The notes under the pieces: generated by a model
The model's input: only the letters and a program-made list of their open reading frames with translations
Databases searched by the model: none
Told to the model about the DNA's origin: nothing
Shown: positions 16,404 through 25,120 of the stretch, one piece after another
How the letters are laid out: each line of letters starts with the position of its first letter
How positions within the stretch are numbered: the first letter of the stretch is position 1
Position numbers and translations under genes: made by a program
Assembly: GCA_014377445.1 (NCBI GenBank)
Contig: JACMPP010000165.1
Span: 1 to 46,432 of the forward strand
DNA: 46,432 nucleotides
Origin: Oligoflexus sp.
GTDB taxonomy: Bacteria; Bdellovibrionota_B; Oligoflexia; Oligoflexales; Oligoflexaceae
Direction of reading: 5' to 3'

Positions 16404-19016
16404 TCAGGACTCGACGGCGACACTCACTTCGCTTGTAGCAGGATCGACAATGGCTGCGACGCCTTCCACAACAGTTTCAGCCTCAGCCTCAACCGCTGCC
16501 ACTTTCTTCCCGCGTGGTGGGAACTCAAAGCGGAAACCGTTCCAGTCGTTTTCCATCACCAGCTTCGCACTGAACTTACGGCCTTTTTTGGATATAAAGT
16601 CGTAAACAATAGGAGTTTCTTTAGACTCCAAGAAGTTGACGAGATCGCTTCTCTTGAGTTCGCGCTTGCAGAGCATCCGGGGAAAGCTGAATCCAGCGCC
16701 CCGTTTGTCGCCTGCTTCGCGCGATTTGATTTTGGTCGAACAGGCGAAGTCCTGCGCTGTCTCCATGACCTTGCAATCGTCTTCGCAACGAAGGGGACAA
16801 GCTGCTACCGGCTCCAGGCTGACTTCCAGATTGGTGTCCGATACCGTCTCTTCACTGTTTTCGGTGACCTGACGGACCAGTTTGCCATTCTCAAGGGCCA
16901 GGGTCGCACGGTAGGACTTACCATTCGCGTTTTTAAAGCCGTCAAGCTCGGGTGTCGCCTTCTTCTCGATGAGAATACGCACGACGTTCGGGTTGATGTA
17001 ACGACCGTTGAAGTCTTTCCAGACCAGGAAGTCACAGGCCTTCTTATCCGAACGCTTGGTGCTCTCGCTACAGCCGTAGAACCAGGCGCGTTCGAAAACG
17101 GGTCGACTACAATTGGGACAGGGTCCCAGGGCATCGACTTCCGGATAGATCTCTTCAAAGTCGAAATCTCTTGTACGATCGACAACGTCTTTCGCATAAG
17201 TCCCGATTTCAAGCATAAATTCCGAAGCTGTGCGTTGACCCGCCTCAACCTCGTTCAAAAACAATTCAAGCTGGCCCGTGAGTTCGGCCGAAGTCAGACG
17301 ACTCGCCTTCACACGATGGAGGATATCGATGAGACGGATCCCTTTCGGCGTCGGTCTCAGCGCTTCATCCACATATTCACGGTTCTTTAAGTTCTCGATG
17401 ATATCCGCTCGGGTCGCGGCCGTTCCAAGTCCATCCGCACCACGGAGAGCCTGGCTCAGTTCTTCGTTTTCGATCTGACGACCGGCGTTTTCCATCAGGG
17501 AGAGAAGACCGGCTTCGGAGATCCTTGCGGGTGGCTTGGTTTCGTGTTCCTCGATAATCGCATCACTGCTCTTAACGGTTACGCCTTCGGCCTTGTCTTT
17601 ACCGGCCACGAGAGCGGCAAAGGCTTTGTCGCCGTTATCCGGAACCTTACCGAAAACCGCTTCCCAACCCGCTGATTTAAGCACGCGGGGGGGACGACTG
17701 CGGAAGAGATTGCCGTCGACAACGGTTGTGCGTTCGACCTCTTCGTAGATCGAGGGCGGATAGAAAGCCGCCATGAACTGGCGTGAAACGAGATCAAAAA
17801 GCTTTTGATCGTCGCCTTCCATCACACGGATTTCGCCAGTGGGAATGATCGCAAAGTGATCCGTGACGCCTTCGTTATTAAAGATCTTGTCTTGATTGAG
17901 CAGTCCGGCACCTTGCAAATGCTTCGCGTGCGGAGCAAATTCAGGAACGGCACCAAAGGAAACCAGAACACGTTCCACCTCAGGACGATAATCCTCAGGG
18001 AGGACTTTCGAACTCGTTCTCGGATACGTGAGAACTTTATGCATCTCATAGCAGCGCTGCGCGGCTCTTAGAGTTCTTGTTGCCGACCAACCAAAACGAG
18101 TGTTGGCGGTTCTTTGCAAGGAGGTCAGATCGAAGAGCAAAGGCGCGGCGCGGGTCGAAGGCTTACGCACTTCCGAAGCGAGTGCCGGTTTGCCTTTGAC
18201 GTTGGCGATAACCTGTTCCGCCTTGGCTTTACCGAAGACACGATCTTCTTTGAGCTCGCGGGTCGCGTTCTTTTTATCGAAGTTGGGATCGTACCAGATA
18301 CCGTCATAGATCTGACCGTTGATCTCAAAGTTACCCTGAACCGTCCAATAGGCTTGAGGCATGTGCTCAAGCACTTCCATTTCCCGTTCGACGAGCAAAC
18401 TCAGGGTTGGTGTCTGTACACGGCCTGCAGACCACGACACACCGCGTTGATTCTTGGATTTCAAACGAACCGTGAGAGCACGGGTTGCGTTCATACCAAT
18501 CAACCAGTCGGCATTCGCTCGGCATTCAGCAGCCGCCGCGAGGCCCTCATATTTCTCGCCATTCTGAAGATTGTTGAAACCTTCCTGAATAGCCTTCTTC
18601 GTCATCGATTGGAGCCAAAGCCGTTTGACCGGCTTCACAAGGCCCACGTATTTTACGATTTCGCGAAAGATCAGTTCACCTTCACGCGCCGCATCGCAGG
18701 CGTTCACGAAGTAAGTAACGTCTTTGCGTTCAATGAGTTTTTTGATGACGCCGAGGCGGTTTTTCTGCTTCGGCACCGGTTTGGTTTTAAACTCTTCCGG
18801 TACGATGGGAAGGTCAGCCAGGCGCCAGCGTTTGTAGGCGCTACTGATGTCTTCCGGTTCGAGCAACGTAAGGATATGACCCACGGCGTAGGTACATATG
18901 AAGTCGTCACTCTCGTAGTACTCACCTTTGGATTTTTCTTCAAACCCACCCAGCGCAGCGGTTACATCTTTTGCTACGCTCGGCTTTTCAGTGATAATTA
19001 AACCTTTACCAGCCAT
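16404..19016 (-). CDS. topB: DNA topoisomerase III (type IA)
   Basis: The 870-residue type IA topoisomerase relaxes or decatenates DNA through a single-strand break. ATG 19016 (MAGKGLIITEKPSVAKDV) has GAGG six bases upstream; ATG 19028 is the longer alternative. The Toprim domain is N-terminal, with NACDAAREGELIFREI giving the acidic metal site. SAGRVQTPTLSLL is the conserved core. The active-site tyrosine is Tyr331 in LTYPRTSS. The C-terminal part has a zinc-ribbon-like CPNC...CSES...C and a second Cys cluster CPLRCEDDCK, then a repeat typical of topoisomerase C-terminal domains. The last 30 residues are an Ala/Val/Glu-rich tail. Confidence 0.93.
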   Translation of the reverse strand: MAGKGLIITEKPSVAKDVTAALGGFEEKSKGEYYESDDFICTYAVGHILTLLEPEDISSAYKRWRLADLPIVPEEFKTKPVPKQKNRLGVIKKLIERKDVTYFVNACDAAREGELIFREIVKYVGLVKPVKRLWLQSMTKKAIQEGFNNLQNGEKYEGLAAAAECRANADWLIGMNATRALTVRLKSKNQRGVSWSAGRVQTPTLSLLVEREMEVLEHMPQAYWTVQGNFEINGQIYDGIWYDPNFDKKNATRELKEDRVFGKAKAEQVIANVKGKPALASEVRKPSTRAAPLLFDLTSLQRTANTRFGWSATRTLRAAQRCYEMHKVLTYPRTSSKVLPEDYRPEVERVLVSFGAVPEFAPHAKHLQGAGLLNQDKIFNNEGVTDHFAIIPTGEIRVMEGDDQKLFDLVSRQFMAAFYPPSIYEEVERTTVVDGNLFRSRPPRVLKSAGWEAVFGKVPDNGDKAFAALVAGKDKAEGVTVKSSDAIIEEHETKPPARISEAGLLSLMENAGRQIENEELSQALRGADGLGTAATRADIIENLKNREYVDEALRPTPKGIRLIDILHRVKASRLTSAELTGQLELFLNEVEAGQRTASEFMLEIGTYAKDVVDRTRDFDFEEIYPEVDALGPCPNCSRPVFERAWFYGCSESTKRSDKKACDFLVWKDFNGRYINPNVVRILIEKKATPELDGFKNANGKSYRATLALENGKLVRQVTENSEETVSDTNLEVSLEPVAACPLRCEDDCKVMETAQDFACSTKIKSREAGDKRGAGFSFPRMLCKRELKRSDLVNFLESKETPIVYDFISKKGRKFSAKLVMENDWNGFRFEFPPRGKKVAAVEAEAETVVEGVAAIVDPATSEVSVAVES

Positions 19017-19342
19017 CCAAGTCCTCATTCAGGATTCGAAGGTTTAGAGCCAATTTGACTTGCATGCAATTGGGTCTTGCTCTTTCATAAAGCGAGCTTA
19101 CGCTTCGCACTGTCAAGACCTTTTTACCATGATTTTTTTTCATTTTTATCAAATTGGTTTTGCTTGTCGCATCGTCGATTGTGTCTTGCCATTGTGACCG
19201 ATTTTAGGAAAAAGACTAGTCTTTAGTTTTCGAAGCTCGCCAAAGCCTTCTGGACAGAGCGTAGCGGGCATTGGGAAACTATGTTAGCTTCCTGATCCTC
19301 GAGGACGAGGTTCGTAACAGTAGTATAACAAGGAAGACGTGA
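19017..19342. other. divergent promoter region between topB and dus
   Basis: This holds no gene. It contains the 10-base palindrome TTGCATGCAA near 19060-19075 and an AT-rich block (about 19120-19160) likely to hold promoters. No confident consensus pair was found. Confidence 0.45.
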
Positions 19343-20524
19343 GTGAGAGACAGCGCTAAGGTGGTATTCGGTCTAGCACCCATGGAAGGCGTCAGCGACT
19401 TCCCCTTTCGTCTTTGGTTTTCCCAATGCAGCGCGCCCGCCTTCATGGGGACACCCTTTCTCAGGGCCACCGACAGCTTTCCCAGAATGCTTCCCGAGGA
19501 TTTTGCCCCCGAACTCAATCGATATCAGCTCCCCTATGGGTTAATTCCTCAAGTCATGGCGTCAAGAAGCGAAGATTTTGTCCGGGCGGCGCGACTCTTT
19601 CTCGACGCAGGCGCAGACTTTGTCGATCTCAACTGCGGTTGTCCCTCACCCAATCCGGTTAGCGGCGGTGCGGGCAGCAGTCTGCTCAAGAAGCACGAGA
19701 CCTTTCTCAGTTTCGTGTCGGCCATAGCCTCCGCGCTTCCGCCCGAGAGCTTTAGCGTGAAGATGCGAACCGGATTTGACGATCTCAATCTCTTCGAAAA
19801 GTTTGTTACGGGGCTCAAGGATATTCCGCTTCGGCAGCTAACCGTGCACGGCCGGACGCGCAGAGACCGCTATGATGGCGAGGCGCGCTGGGATCTTATC
19901 GAACATGCAAATACGAATTTGCCCTATCCCGTCGTCGCATCGGGCGATGTCTTGAGTCACAAAACCTGGCTCACGAAGAAAGCTCAGCATCCCACTATCG
20001 AGCGCATCATCATAGGGCGCGGCGCTTTGCGCAATCCCTGGCTCTTTGAAGAACTTCGCCGCGGAGAGGCTGTAACATTGAGCCTGCGCACGCTGATCCT
20101 CGCTCTGGCCTCCTTTGCGCAGATCATGGAGCTTTCCTACAACGACAAAGATCGCCTTCATGCCCTCGCTTTGGCTGGACTCTTTCAATCGACCTGCGGG
20201 ACCGATGAAGCGAAGTGGGAAGACCTCTGGCGCGAACTGGGCGGCAAAGATCCCTTTGAAATGACGGTAGAACGCTTTGCGTTTGGTCGCACAAAAATGA
20301 TCTGGAACTCGCTGCGAAGCGCTTTACCCGCGATCTATTTTGAGCCCACACTTTTGCGGGCGAAGTCTTTGGGTGAATTTTTAAAGGCCATTCATGCAAT
20401 CGATCCATCGCGGGAAGAACTCCAAGTTGAGCACAATCCCGATATCGACTGGCTCTATTCGAGCAGTCGCAAAAAGCCCGGTGCTCAGACAGAAGATGCT
20501 GAGACCGGGCCTTCGGAAGATTAA
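19343..20524 (+). CDS. tRNA-dihydrouridine synthase family protein
   Basis: Dus enzymes reduce uridines in tRNA with FMN and NAD(P)H. The 393-residue product starts with GTG 19343, with AAGGAAG six bases upstream. Family motifs: LAPMEGVSDFPFR at the FMN site, DLNCGCPSP with the catalytic Cys100, SVKMRTGFDD, LTVHGRTRR, VVASGDV, and IIIGRGALRNPW. Which Dus subclass (A, B or C) is unclear. The C-terminal 20 residues are variable, and their codons double as the terminator of the converging gene. Confidence 0.92.
   Translation: MRDSAKVVFGLAPMEGVSDFPFRLWFSQCSAPAFMGTPFLRATDSFPRMLPEDFAPELNRYQLPYGLIPQVMASRSEDFVRAARLFLDAGADFVDLNCGCPSPNPVSGGAGSSLLKKHETFLSFVSAIASALPPESFSVKMRTGFDDLNLFEKFVTGLKDIPLRQLTVHGRTRRDRYDGEARWDLIEHANTNLPYPVVASGDVLSHKTWLTKKAQHPTIERIIIGRGALRNPWLFEELRRGEAVTLSLRTLILALASFAQIMELSYNDKDRLHALALAGLFQSTCGTDEAKWEDLWRELGGKDPFEMTVERFAFGRTKMIWNSLRSALPAIYFEPTLLRAKSLGEFLKAIHAIDPSREELQVEHNPDIDWLYSSSRKKPGAQTEDAETGPSED
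20476..20510 (-). terminator. minus-strand terminator embedded in the 3' coding end of dus
   Basis: GCCCGGT-G-CTCAG and CTGAGACCGGGC form a 12-bp stem with one bulged base. On the minus strand TTTTT (20471-20475) follows. It lies 15 bases past the stop of the GNAT-nitrilase gene but entirely within dus codons. Confidence 0.7.
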
Positions 20525-22069
20525 TTAAATGTGATCCCGGGCCCACTGTATGCGATAGAGATCATGACGACGGTCCATGTGATTGCGCACCGTCCCCTCC
20601 TGCCTGAGCGTATCAAGCTGCTTCATATCCACATCGACAATCAAAGTCATCTCGGTATTCGGTGTGGTTTCGGCCATGATCGCATCATGCGGAAAGGAGA
20701 AGTCCGACGGCGAATACACGGCTGACTGGGCGTATTGAATCTCGGCATTCTCGACCGAAGGTAGGTTGCCTACGCTGCCGCTGATCGCCACGTAACATTC
20801 GTTTTCGATCGCCCGCGCCTGAGCGCAGCGCTGCACGCGGAGAAATCCGTTCTTGGTATCCGTCCAGAAGGGCACAAACAGAATTTTCATTCCCTGCTCG
20901 GCCTGGAGTCGGGCCAGCTCCGGAAACTCGACGTCGTAACAGATTAAGACGCCTATCTTGCCGACATCTGTCTCGATAACCTGGAGCTTGTCCCCGCCAT
21001 CCATCGCCCAGACGCGTCTTTCACCCGGCGTAATGTGAATTTTATACTGCGTGTGAATGCTGCCGTCTCGAAGGAAGACATAAGAAACGTTATAGAGTTT
21101 GCCATCCTCGACGAGAGGCATACTGCCTGCGATAATGTTGGTGTTGTAGCTCAGGGAGAGAGCCGCCATCTGCTCAACGATCGCCGGCGTGAACTCCGCG
21201 AGCTTACGAATGGATTCGACCTGGTTCTTCTGATCGAAGAGCCCAAGAAGCGCGGCGTTGAAAAACTCTGGGAAAAGCATGAAATCGGTTTTGTAATAGG
21301 ACAAGGCATCGACGAAATATTCGACCTGCTTCATCAATTCTTCGAGCGCATCGAGTTCGCGCATCTGCCATTGCACGACACCGATTCGCACCACGGTCTT
21401 CTTTTGATTGATAAGTTGTTCGGTTTCTTCGCTGAAATAGATGTTGTTCCACTCAAGCAGCGTCGCGTAGCCCTTCGATTCTTCGTCTTCGGGCAGATAA
21501 TTCTTGAGGAGTCGTTTGACTTCAAAATCATTTGAGAGTTGAAAGCTAAGAATCGGATCATGAATTTCTTTGCGCGAGACTTTTTCGATATACTCATGCG
21601 GCGAAAGTTCTTTGGAGTGCTCAAAATAGCGAGGAATACGGCCACCCGCGAGGATCGATTTGAGATTCAACTGACGACAAAGATCCTTGCGCGCATCGTA
21701 GAGGCGACGGCCCAGACGGAGGTCACGAAAATCCGGATGCACGAAAAGATCGACACCGTAGAGAACATCGCCATTTGGATTATGCGTTTTTAGGTAGGAA
21801 CTGCCGGTAAATTCTTCGTATGTGTGAGCCGTTCCGAATTTTTTATAATCGACTACGGCTGAAAATGCGGCGGCAACGACCTGACCATTGTCATCGATGC
21901 AGATCTGCCCTTCCGGGAAATTCTTGAGCATCGAAGTATATTCATCGCGCTGCCAAGCCCCACCGATGCCGGGATAGACTTTGTCCATAATGATTTTGAT
22001 ATCGGTGTAGTCGTCAGTCGTCAAATTGCGAAGTTTGAGATGATGCTTTTCGTTGTCGATCTGAGTCAT
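20525..22069 (-). CDS. GNAT acetyltransferase-nitrilase fusion protein
   Basis: This 514-residue two-domain protein is of a known fused type. Residues about 10-170 are a GNAT domain (LRNLTTDDY, then GVDLFVHPDFRDLRLGRRLYDARK, the acetyl-CoA loop). From about 222, RIGVVQW begins a carbon-nitrogen hydrolase (nitrilase) domain with the full triad: Glu268 in FPEFF, Lys343 in YKIHITPGE and Cys377 in ICYDVEFPE. An active amidohydrolase on a small amide is expected; whether the GNAT half acylates or only senses a ligand is unknown. It converges on dus, with no spacer for a separate terminator. The start MTQIDNEKHH at ATG 22069 is the first in frame. Confidence 0.88.
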   Translation of the reverse strand: MTQIDNEKHHLKLRNLTTDDYTDIKIIMDKVYPGIGGAWQRDEYTSMLKNFPEGQICIDDNGQVVAAAFSAVVDYKKFGTAHTYEEFTGSSYLKTHNPNGDVLYGVDLFVHPDFRDLRLGRRLYDARKDLCRQLNLKSILAGGRIPRYFEHSKELSPHEYIEKVSRKEIHDPILSFQLSNDFEVKRLLKNYLPEDEESKGYATLLEWNNIYFSEETEQLINQKKTVVRIGVVQWQMRELDALEELMKQVEYFVDALSYYKTDFMLFPEFFNAALLGLFDQKNQVESIRKLAEFTPAIVEQMAALSLSYNTNIIAGSMPLVEDGKLYNVSYVFLRDGSIHTQYKIHITPGERRVWAMDGGDKLQVIETDVGKIGVLICYDVEFPELARLQAEQGMKILFVPFWTDTKNGFLRVQRCAQARAIENECYVAISGSVGNLPSVENAEIQYAQSAVYSPSDFSFPHDAIMAETTPNTEMTLIVDVDMKQLDTLRQEGTVRNHMDRRHDLYRIQWARDHI

Positions 22070-22540
22070 ACGCGTAGCTCTCCTTCTCTTGGCTTATGCC
22101 AGTGCCAAGCCGGAAGGCGAGGCTCAGAGGGAAATCATAGGCTCTGGGTTTCGTATAGTCACGGAGCTATGGCGTTGCTTGATCAAAATAAAGCAATCGA
22201 AAACAAGATATTGTTGTTTATATTCAGTAACTTAACCATCGGCACACAACTAAAATGGCGAGATTGTTAACAAAGAGTAAAAATGCTCAAGCTTTTAGAT
22301 CCGCCAGAACGGAAAGAGAAAAATTTGATCTCGCTGTTTGGAAAATCAGGCCTTGTCCGTCACCCAGGGATGGTTTAAACGATCTTTTTATGTGCCACAA
22401 TGTGTTGTTATTTCGAGCAAAGACGCGCCCGATTTCAAGCCATGCTAATTTTTCACACGAATCCTCATTCACACACATGAACCCTCCGACTTAGGATTAT
22501 TGATTTCTATTATCGCGCGGCAGAAAATTCCCAGTTGTAA
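22070..22540. other. AT-rich intergenic stretch preceding a gene relic
   Basis: About 470 bases with no supportable gene. Several frames (for example 22255-22494 plus) are open but lack ribosome sites and protein-like content. It is more AT-rich than the flanking genes, consistent with decayed or acquired DNA. Confidence 0.45.
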
Positions 22541-22780
22541 GAATTGAGCATCGTTCAAGGCGACTTCGTAGGCTTTAAGGCGCCCGATGCCTTGGCTGCC
22601 AATCGCATTTGGGCCTTGCCTGGTGCAGACGGCAGCGCAAGCCAGGTCTTGACCACAGATGGTTCGAGAACTCTCGGCTGGGGAAGCACAAGCTCCACTT
22701 CCGTCGTGGCTGATGTCATAACGGATGGCGTGACAACACTCGCCTCTTCGGAAAATGCGGTCTTTAAACATATGTTTTAG
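22541..22780 (+). pseudogene. fragment of a tail-fibre/large repeat surface protein
   Basis: About 80 codons read VGFKAPDALAANRIWALP, ADGSASQVLTTDGS, LGWGS, then VADVITDGVTTLASSENAVF. These are the connector motifs (VGFKAP, W-LP-ADG-QVL-TDGS, SENAVFD) found just before endosialidase-type or adhesin tips in phage tail fibres and large surface proteins of this lineage. The fragment has no proper start (TTG 22544 without a site; stop at 22538), lacks the N-terminal shaft, and stops at the point where the C-terminal tip should begin. It overlaps the end of the convergent coiled-coil gene. It is a relic, not a working gene. Confidence 0.6.
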
Positions 22781-23445
22781 AAAATTTTAATACTCGGAGT
22801 CCCTGGGGGAACCGTTTTGTCCTTCTCAGGCGGAGCTGTGATGCCCGCACTCATCGCTTCCATCTCAGATTTCACATGGCGACCATATACAACTTCAAAC
22901 ACCTGCTTCACGCCGTTGGTCTCTTCGATATCACGGACCAATCGATCAACCTCACCCTTTTTCTGGATGATAGCCTCTTCCAGTTCGCGAATCTCGCCCA
23001 CCATCTTATCGTTCAGGCGTTGAAGCTTCTCAACCTTACGGCCGGCGTCTTCAATGATGGAATGGACGTCTATCTTGGCCGAAAGCAAGGTCTTCTGGAC
23101 GATGATGACGACCATTTCCTTCTTGCTGTCTGGCAATTCCCTCATCAGGCGAATGACATCTTCGATATTATAGGGAGATTTATTCACCTCGGATCCTTCC
23201 TTGTGCGGAGTCGGATTTACAACAGTTGGCGTCATACCCTTCGGGACTGCTCCCGAAGTTGGTGGAACAGATTTCTGAACGAGAGGTGGCTGAGGACTGG
23301 TCGGGGGCACTGTAAAATTATCTTTCATCAGCGGTTTCTCTTTCTCAGGCGGCGTCGAGGGTTCGAACGTGTCTTTTCTTTGCCGCTGCGTCTCAGCGCT
23401 TTCAGCAAATCCGTAGCCACTCGTTTTTTTCCCAAAAATGCTCAC
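22777..23445 (-). CDS. hypothetical coiled-coil protein with Pro-rich linker
   Basis: The 222-residue product starts at GTG 23445 (VSIFGKKTSG), with AGAGAG about nine bases upstream; the frame is open to 23499. Residues about 25-85 are Pro/Thr/Ser/Lys-rich and disordered. About 90-120 form a helical segment (IEDVIRLMRELPDSKKEMVV). About 125-180 form a long coiled coil (IIEDAGRKVEKLQRLNDKM and onward). The tail is Pro-rich. No signal peptide is present. It diverges from the Ser/Thr kinase gene with 181 bases between, so the two may share regulation. Family not recognised. Confidence 0.75.
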   Translation of the reverse strand: MSIFGKKTSGYGFAESAETQRQRKDTFEPSTPPEKEKPLMKDNFTVPPTSPQPPLVQKSVPPTSGAVPKGMTPTVVNPTPHKEGSEVNKSPYNIEDVIRLMRELPDSKKEMVVIIVQKTLLSAKIDVHSIIEDAGRKVEKLQRLNDKMVGEIRELEEAIIQKKGEVDRLVRDIEETNGVKQVFEVVYGRHVKSEMEAMSAGITAPPEKDKTVPPGTPSIKIF

Positions 23446-23626
23446 AATCGTTCTCTCTAAGACAATAGATCCAACGGTTCTTCGGCCCACTCGGTCCAAA
23501 ACTTGAGAAAAATTCCTTTATAGCTAGAGAAACTTAAGTCCTTTTGGACACTTAAGATTTTCTTCGTCTAACCCCTCAAAATTGCTAAGAAGCTGCCGAT
23601 AGATCCCAGGTGAGGTATAGAGAAAA

Positions 23627-24607
23627 ATGCATCTACAGAAAGCGCTTACCACAATTGGCCAATACGAAATCCTCGAACTCGTCGGAGAAGGCGGGCTGGG
23701 GAAAGTCTTTCGCGCCCGCGATACGTCGACGGGTGATATTGTTGCGCTCAAACTCCTTCACGAACGCTATGGTGCCGACGAACGCTTTTTAGGCGTTTTT
23801 CACCGCGAATTGATGATGCACCGCACGGTCTCCCATCCTTCGCTCGTACCGATTCTCGATAACCACTTTGAGCCACCCACCTGCTATATCGTAAGCCGCT
23901 ACATCGATGGCTGGCCGTCCCGTTTCCTCATTCGGCATTACGGACGCGTCCCCCCTCTGATTGCCCTGGCATTGATGGTTCAGGTCTCCACGGGCCTCGA
24001 CGCCTTGCATCTCCGCGACCTCGTCCACGGCGATCTTTCGGCAGCGAATATCCTCATCGAGAAGACGGGCAAGGTCTTTCTCACCGACTTTAGTTTGACC
24101 GCAGATGTGAGTTCGCTCGTCAAGAAGGAGCATATCTTTGGGACGCCCGGCTACTACTCACCGGAGCACCTGACCGCGAGTCCGGTGACCCCGGCCTCCG
24201 ACGTCTACGTGATTGGTCTCCTGCTTTGGGAACTCATCATGGGCACCAAAATGATCCCGGCTCTGGACGGCGGAAACAGTGTTCCGATCCTTCTTCAGCA
24301 TATGGCCAATGTCTCGTTCCGCAATTTTAAATGCACGCAAGAAGAGCTCGTGAAGGACATCCTGGGCCTGCTTCGCAATATCCTGCATCCCGTGGCCATC
24401 AAACGTTATGAGAACGGCGAAAAACTCGGCCGCGCTCTGGAGATGGTGCTCAGAAAACACGGTATTCACAACCCTCAGGCTGCCGTTGTGCAATACCTAT
24501 CCGACGGTCTACTCGCGGCTCATTACCGGGTCGCCACACAAAATATCTATATGGGATACGCTCCCTACACGATCGAAGACCTCCAGCTCCTCAATCCTAA
24601 ATCCTAA
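23627..24607 (+). CDS. Hanks-type serine/threonine protein kinase
   Basis: This is a 326-residue soluble kinase with no sensor or membrane part. The Gly-rich loop is VGEGGLGKVFRARD (19-32). The ATP-binding lysine is Lys42 in VALKLL. The catalytic loop is VHGDLSAANIL with Asp136; Gly replaces the usual Arg of HRD. The metal loop reads TDFSLT, Ser replacing Gly of DFG, with Asp154. FGTPGYYSPEHL is the activation-segment end, and SDVYVIGLLLWEL is the C-lobe helix. The key Lys and both Asp residues remain, so activity is plausible but unproven. It diverges from a coiled-coil protein that could be a substrate or partner. Confidence 0.9.
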   Translation: MHLQKALTTIGQYEILELVGEGGLGKVFRARDTSTGDIVALKLLHERYGADERFLGVFHRELMMHRTVSHPSLVPILDNHFEPPTCYIVSRYIDGWPSRFLIRHYGRVPPLIALALMVQVSTGLDALHLRDLVHGDLSAANILIEKTGKVFLTDFSLTADVSSLVKKEHIFGTPGYYSPEHLTASPVTPASDVYVIGLLLWELIMGTKMIPALDGGNSVPILLQHMANVSFRNFKCTQEELVKDILGLLRNILHPVAIKRYENGEKLGRALEMVLRKHGIHNPQAAVVQYLSDGLLAAHYRVATQNIYMGYAPYTIEDLQLLNPKS

Positions 24608-24677
24608 CTTTCCATTTGATGCTCAGTCCGCTATAGCTCTAGGACAAACTCATGTCCAAGAGTGAAAGGTTTACCCT

Positions 24678-24974
24678 ATGATTGAACATCTCGTCCTATT
24701 TCGCTGCAAAGAGACCTGCAACGAAGAAACCAAAAGCAAAATCGTGTCCGAAGCCCGGGCTCTGAAAAAGAATATTCCAGAGCTTCTCTATATCTCGGCC
24801 GGCATCAACTGGTCCGAACGGGGCGATGGCTTTGAATTGGCGCTCGTGGGACGCTTTCAGGACAAGGCCACCCTTGATATCTACCAAAATCATCCGGCCC
24901 ATCAGGCTTTCGTGAATGAATGGGTTAAACCACACATCGAAAAAGTCATCGCAATCGATTATTTTATTGAATAA
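24678..24974 (+). CDS. Dabb (stress-responsive A/B barrel) domain protein
   Basis: The 98-residue single-domain protein fits the Dabb/ferredoxin-like dimeric barrel. Typical features are the opening IEHLVLFRCK, a central helix (ARALKKNIPELL), GFELALVGRF and YQNHPAHQAFVNEWVKPHIEKVIAIDY. AAAGG lies eight bases before the ATG. Such proteins are small cytoplasmic barrels of mostly unknown role, some acting as monooxygenase-like enzymes. It is 70 bases after the kinase gene and ends at an intrinsic terminator. Confidence 0.9.
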   Translation: MIEHLVLFRCKETCNEETKSKIVSEARALKKNIPELLYISAGINWSERGDGFELALVGRFQDKATLDIYQNHPAHQAFVNEWVKPHIEKVIAIDYFIE

Positions 24975-24999
24975 AAAAAGATATATAGATCATAGATCC

Positions 25000-25024
25000 G
25001 GGGCTTTACCAACGCCCCTTTTTT
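25000..25024 (+). terminator. intrinsic terminator after the Dabb gene
   Basis: GGGGC pairs with GCCCC around a nine-base loop and is followed by six T. Confidence 0.8.
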
Positions 25025-25120
25025 ATACCCATTCAGTCCCAAATGCCTTTAACTTAAGCTCCTTCCCTGCCGGCCGATACCCATTACAGACTTCTTTTAT
25101 TTCCAAGGTGAGGGCAACTC

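Noticed and set aside
16329..17390. 353-codon plus-strand ORF
   Set aside because: It is antisense to topB and starts over its terminator; the translation has no coherent domain.
18114..19001. 295-codon plus-strand ORF
   Set aside because: It is the antisense shadow of topB, which has all type IA topoisomerase motifs.
22255..22494. 79-codon plus-strand ORF in the AT-rich gap
   Set aside because: It has no ribosome site, no coding-like composition and no similarity that I recognise.
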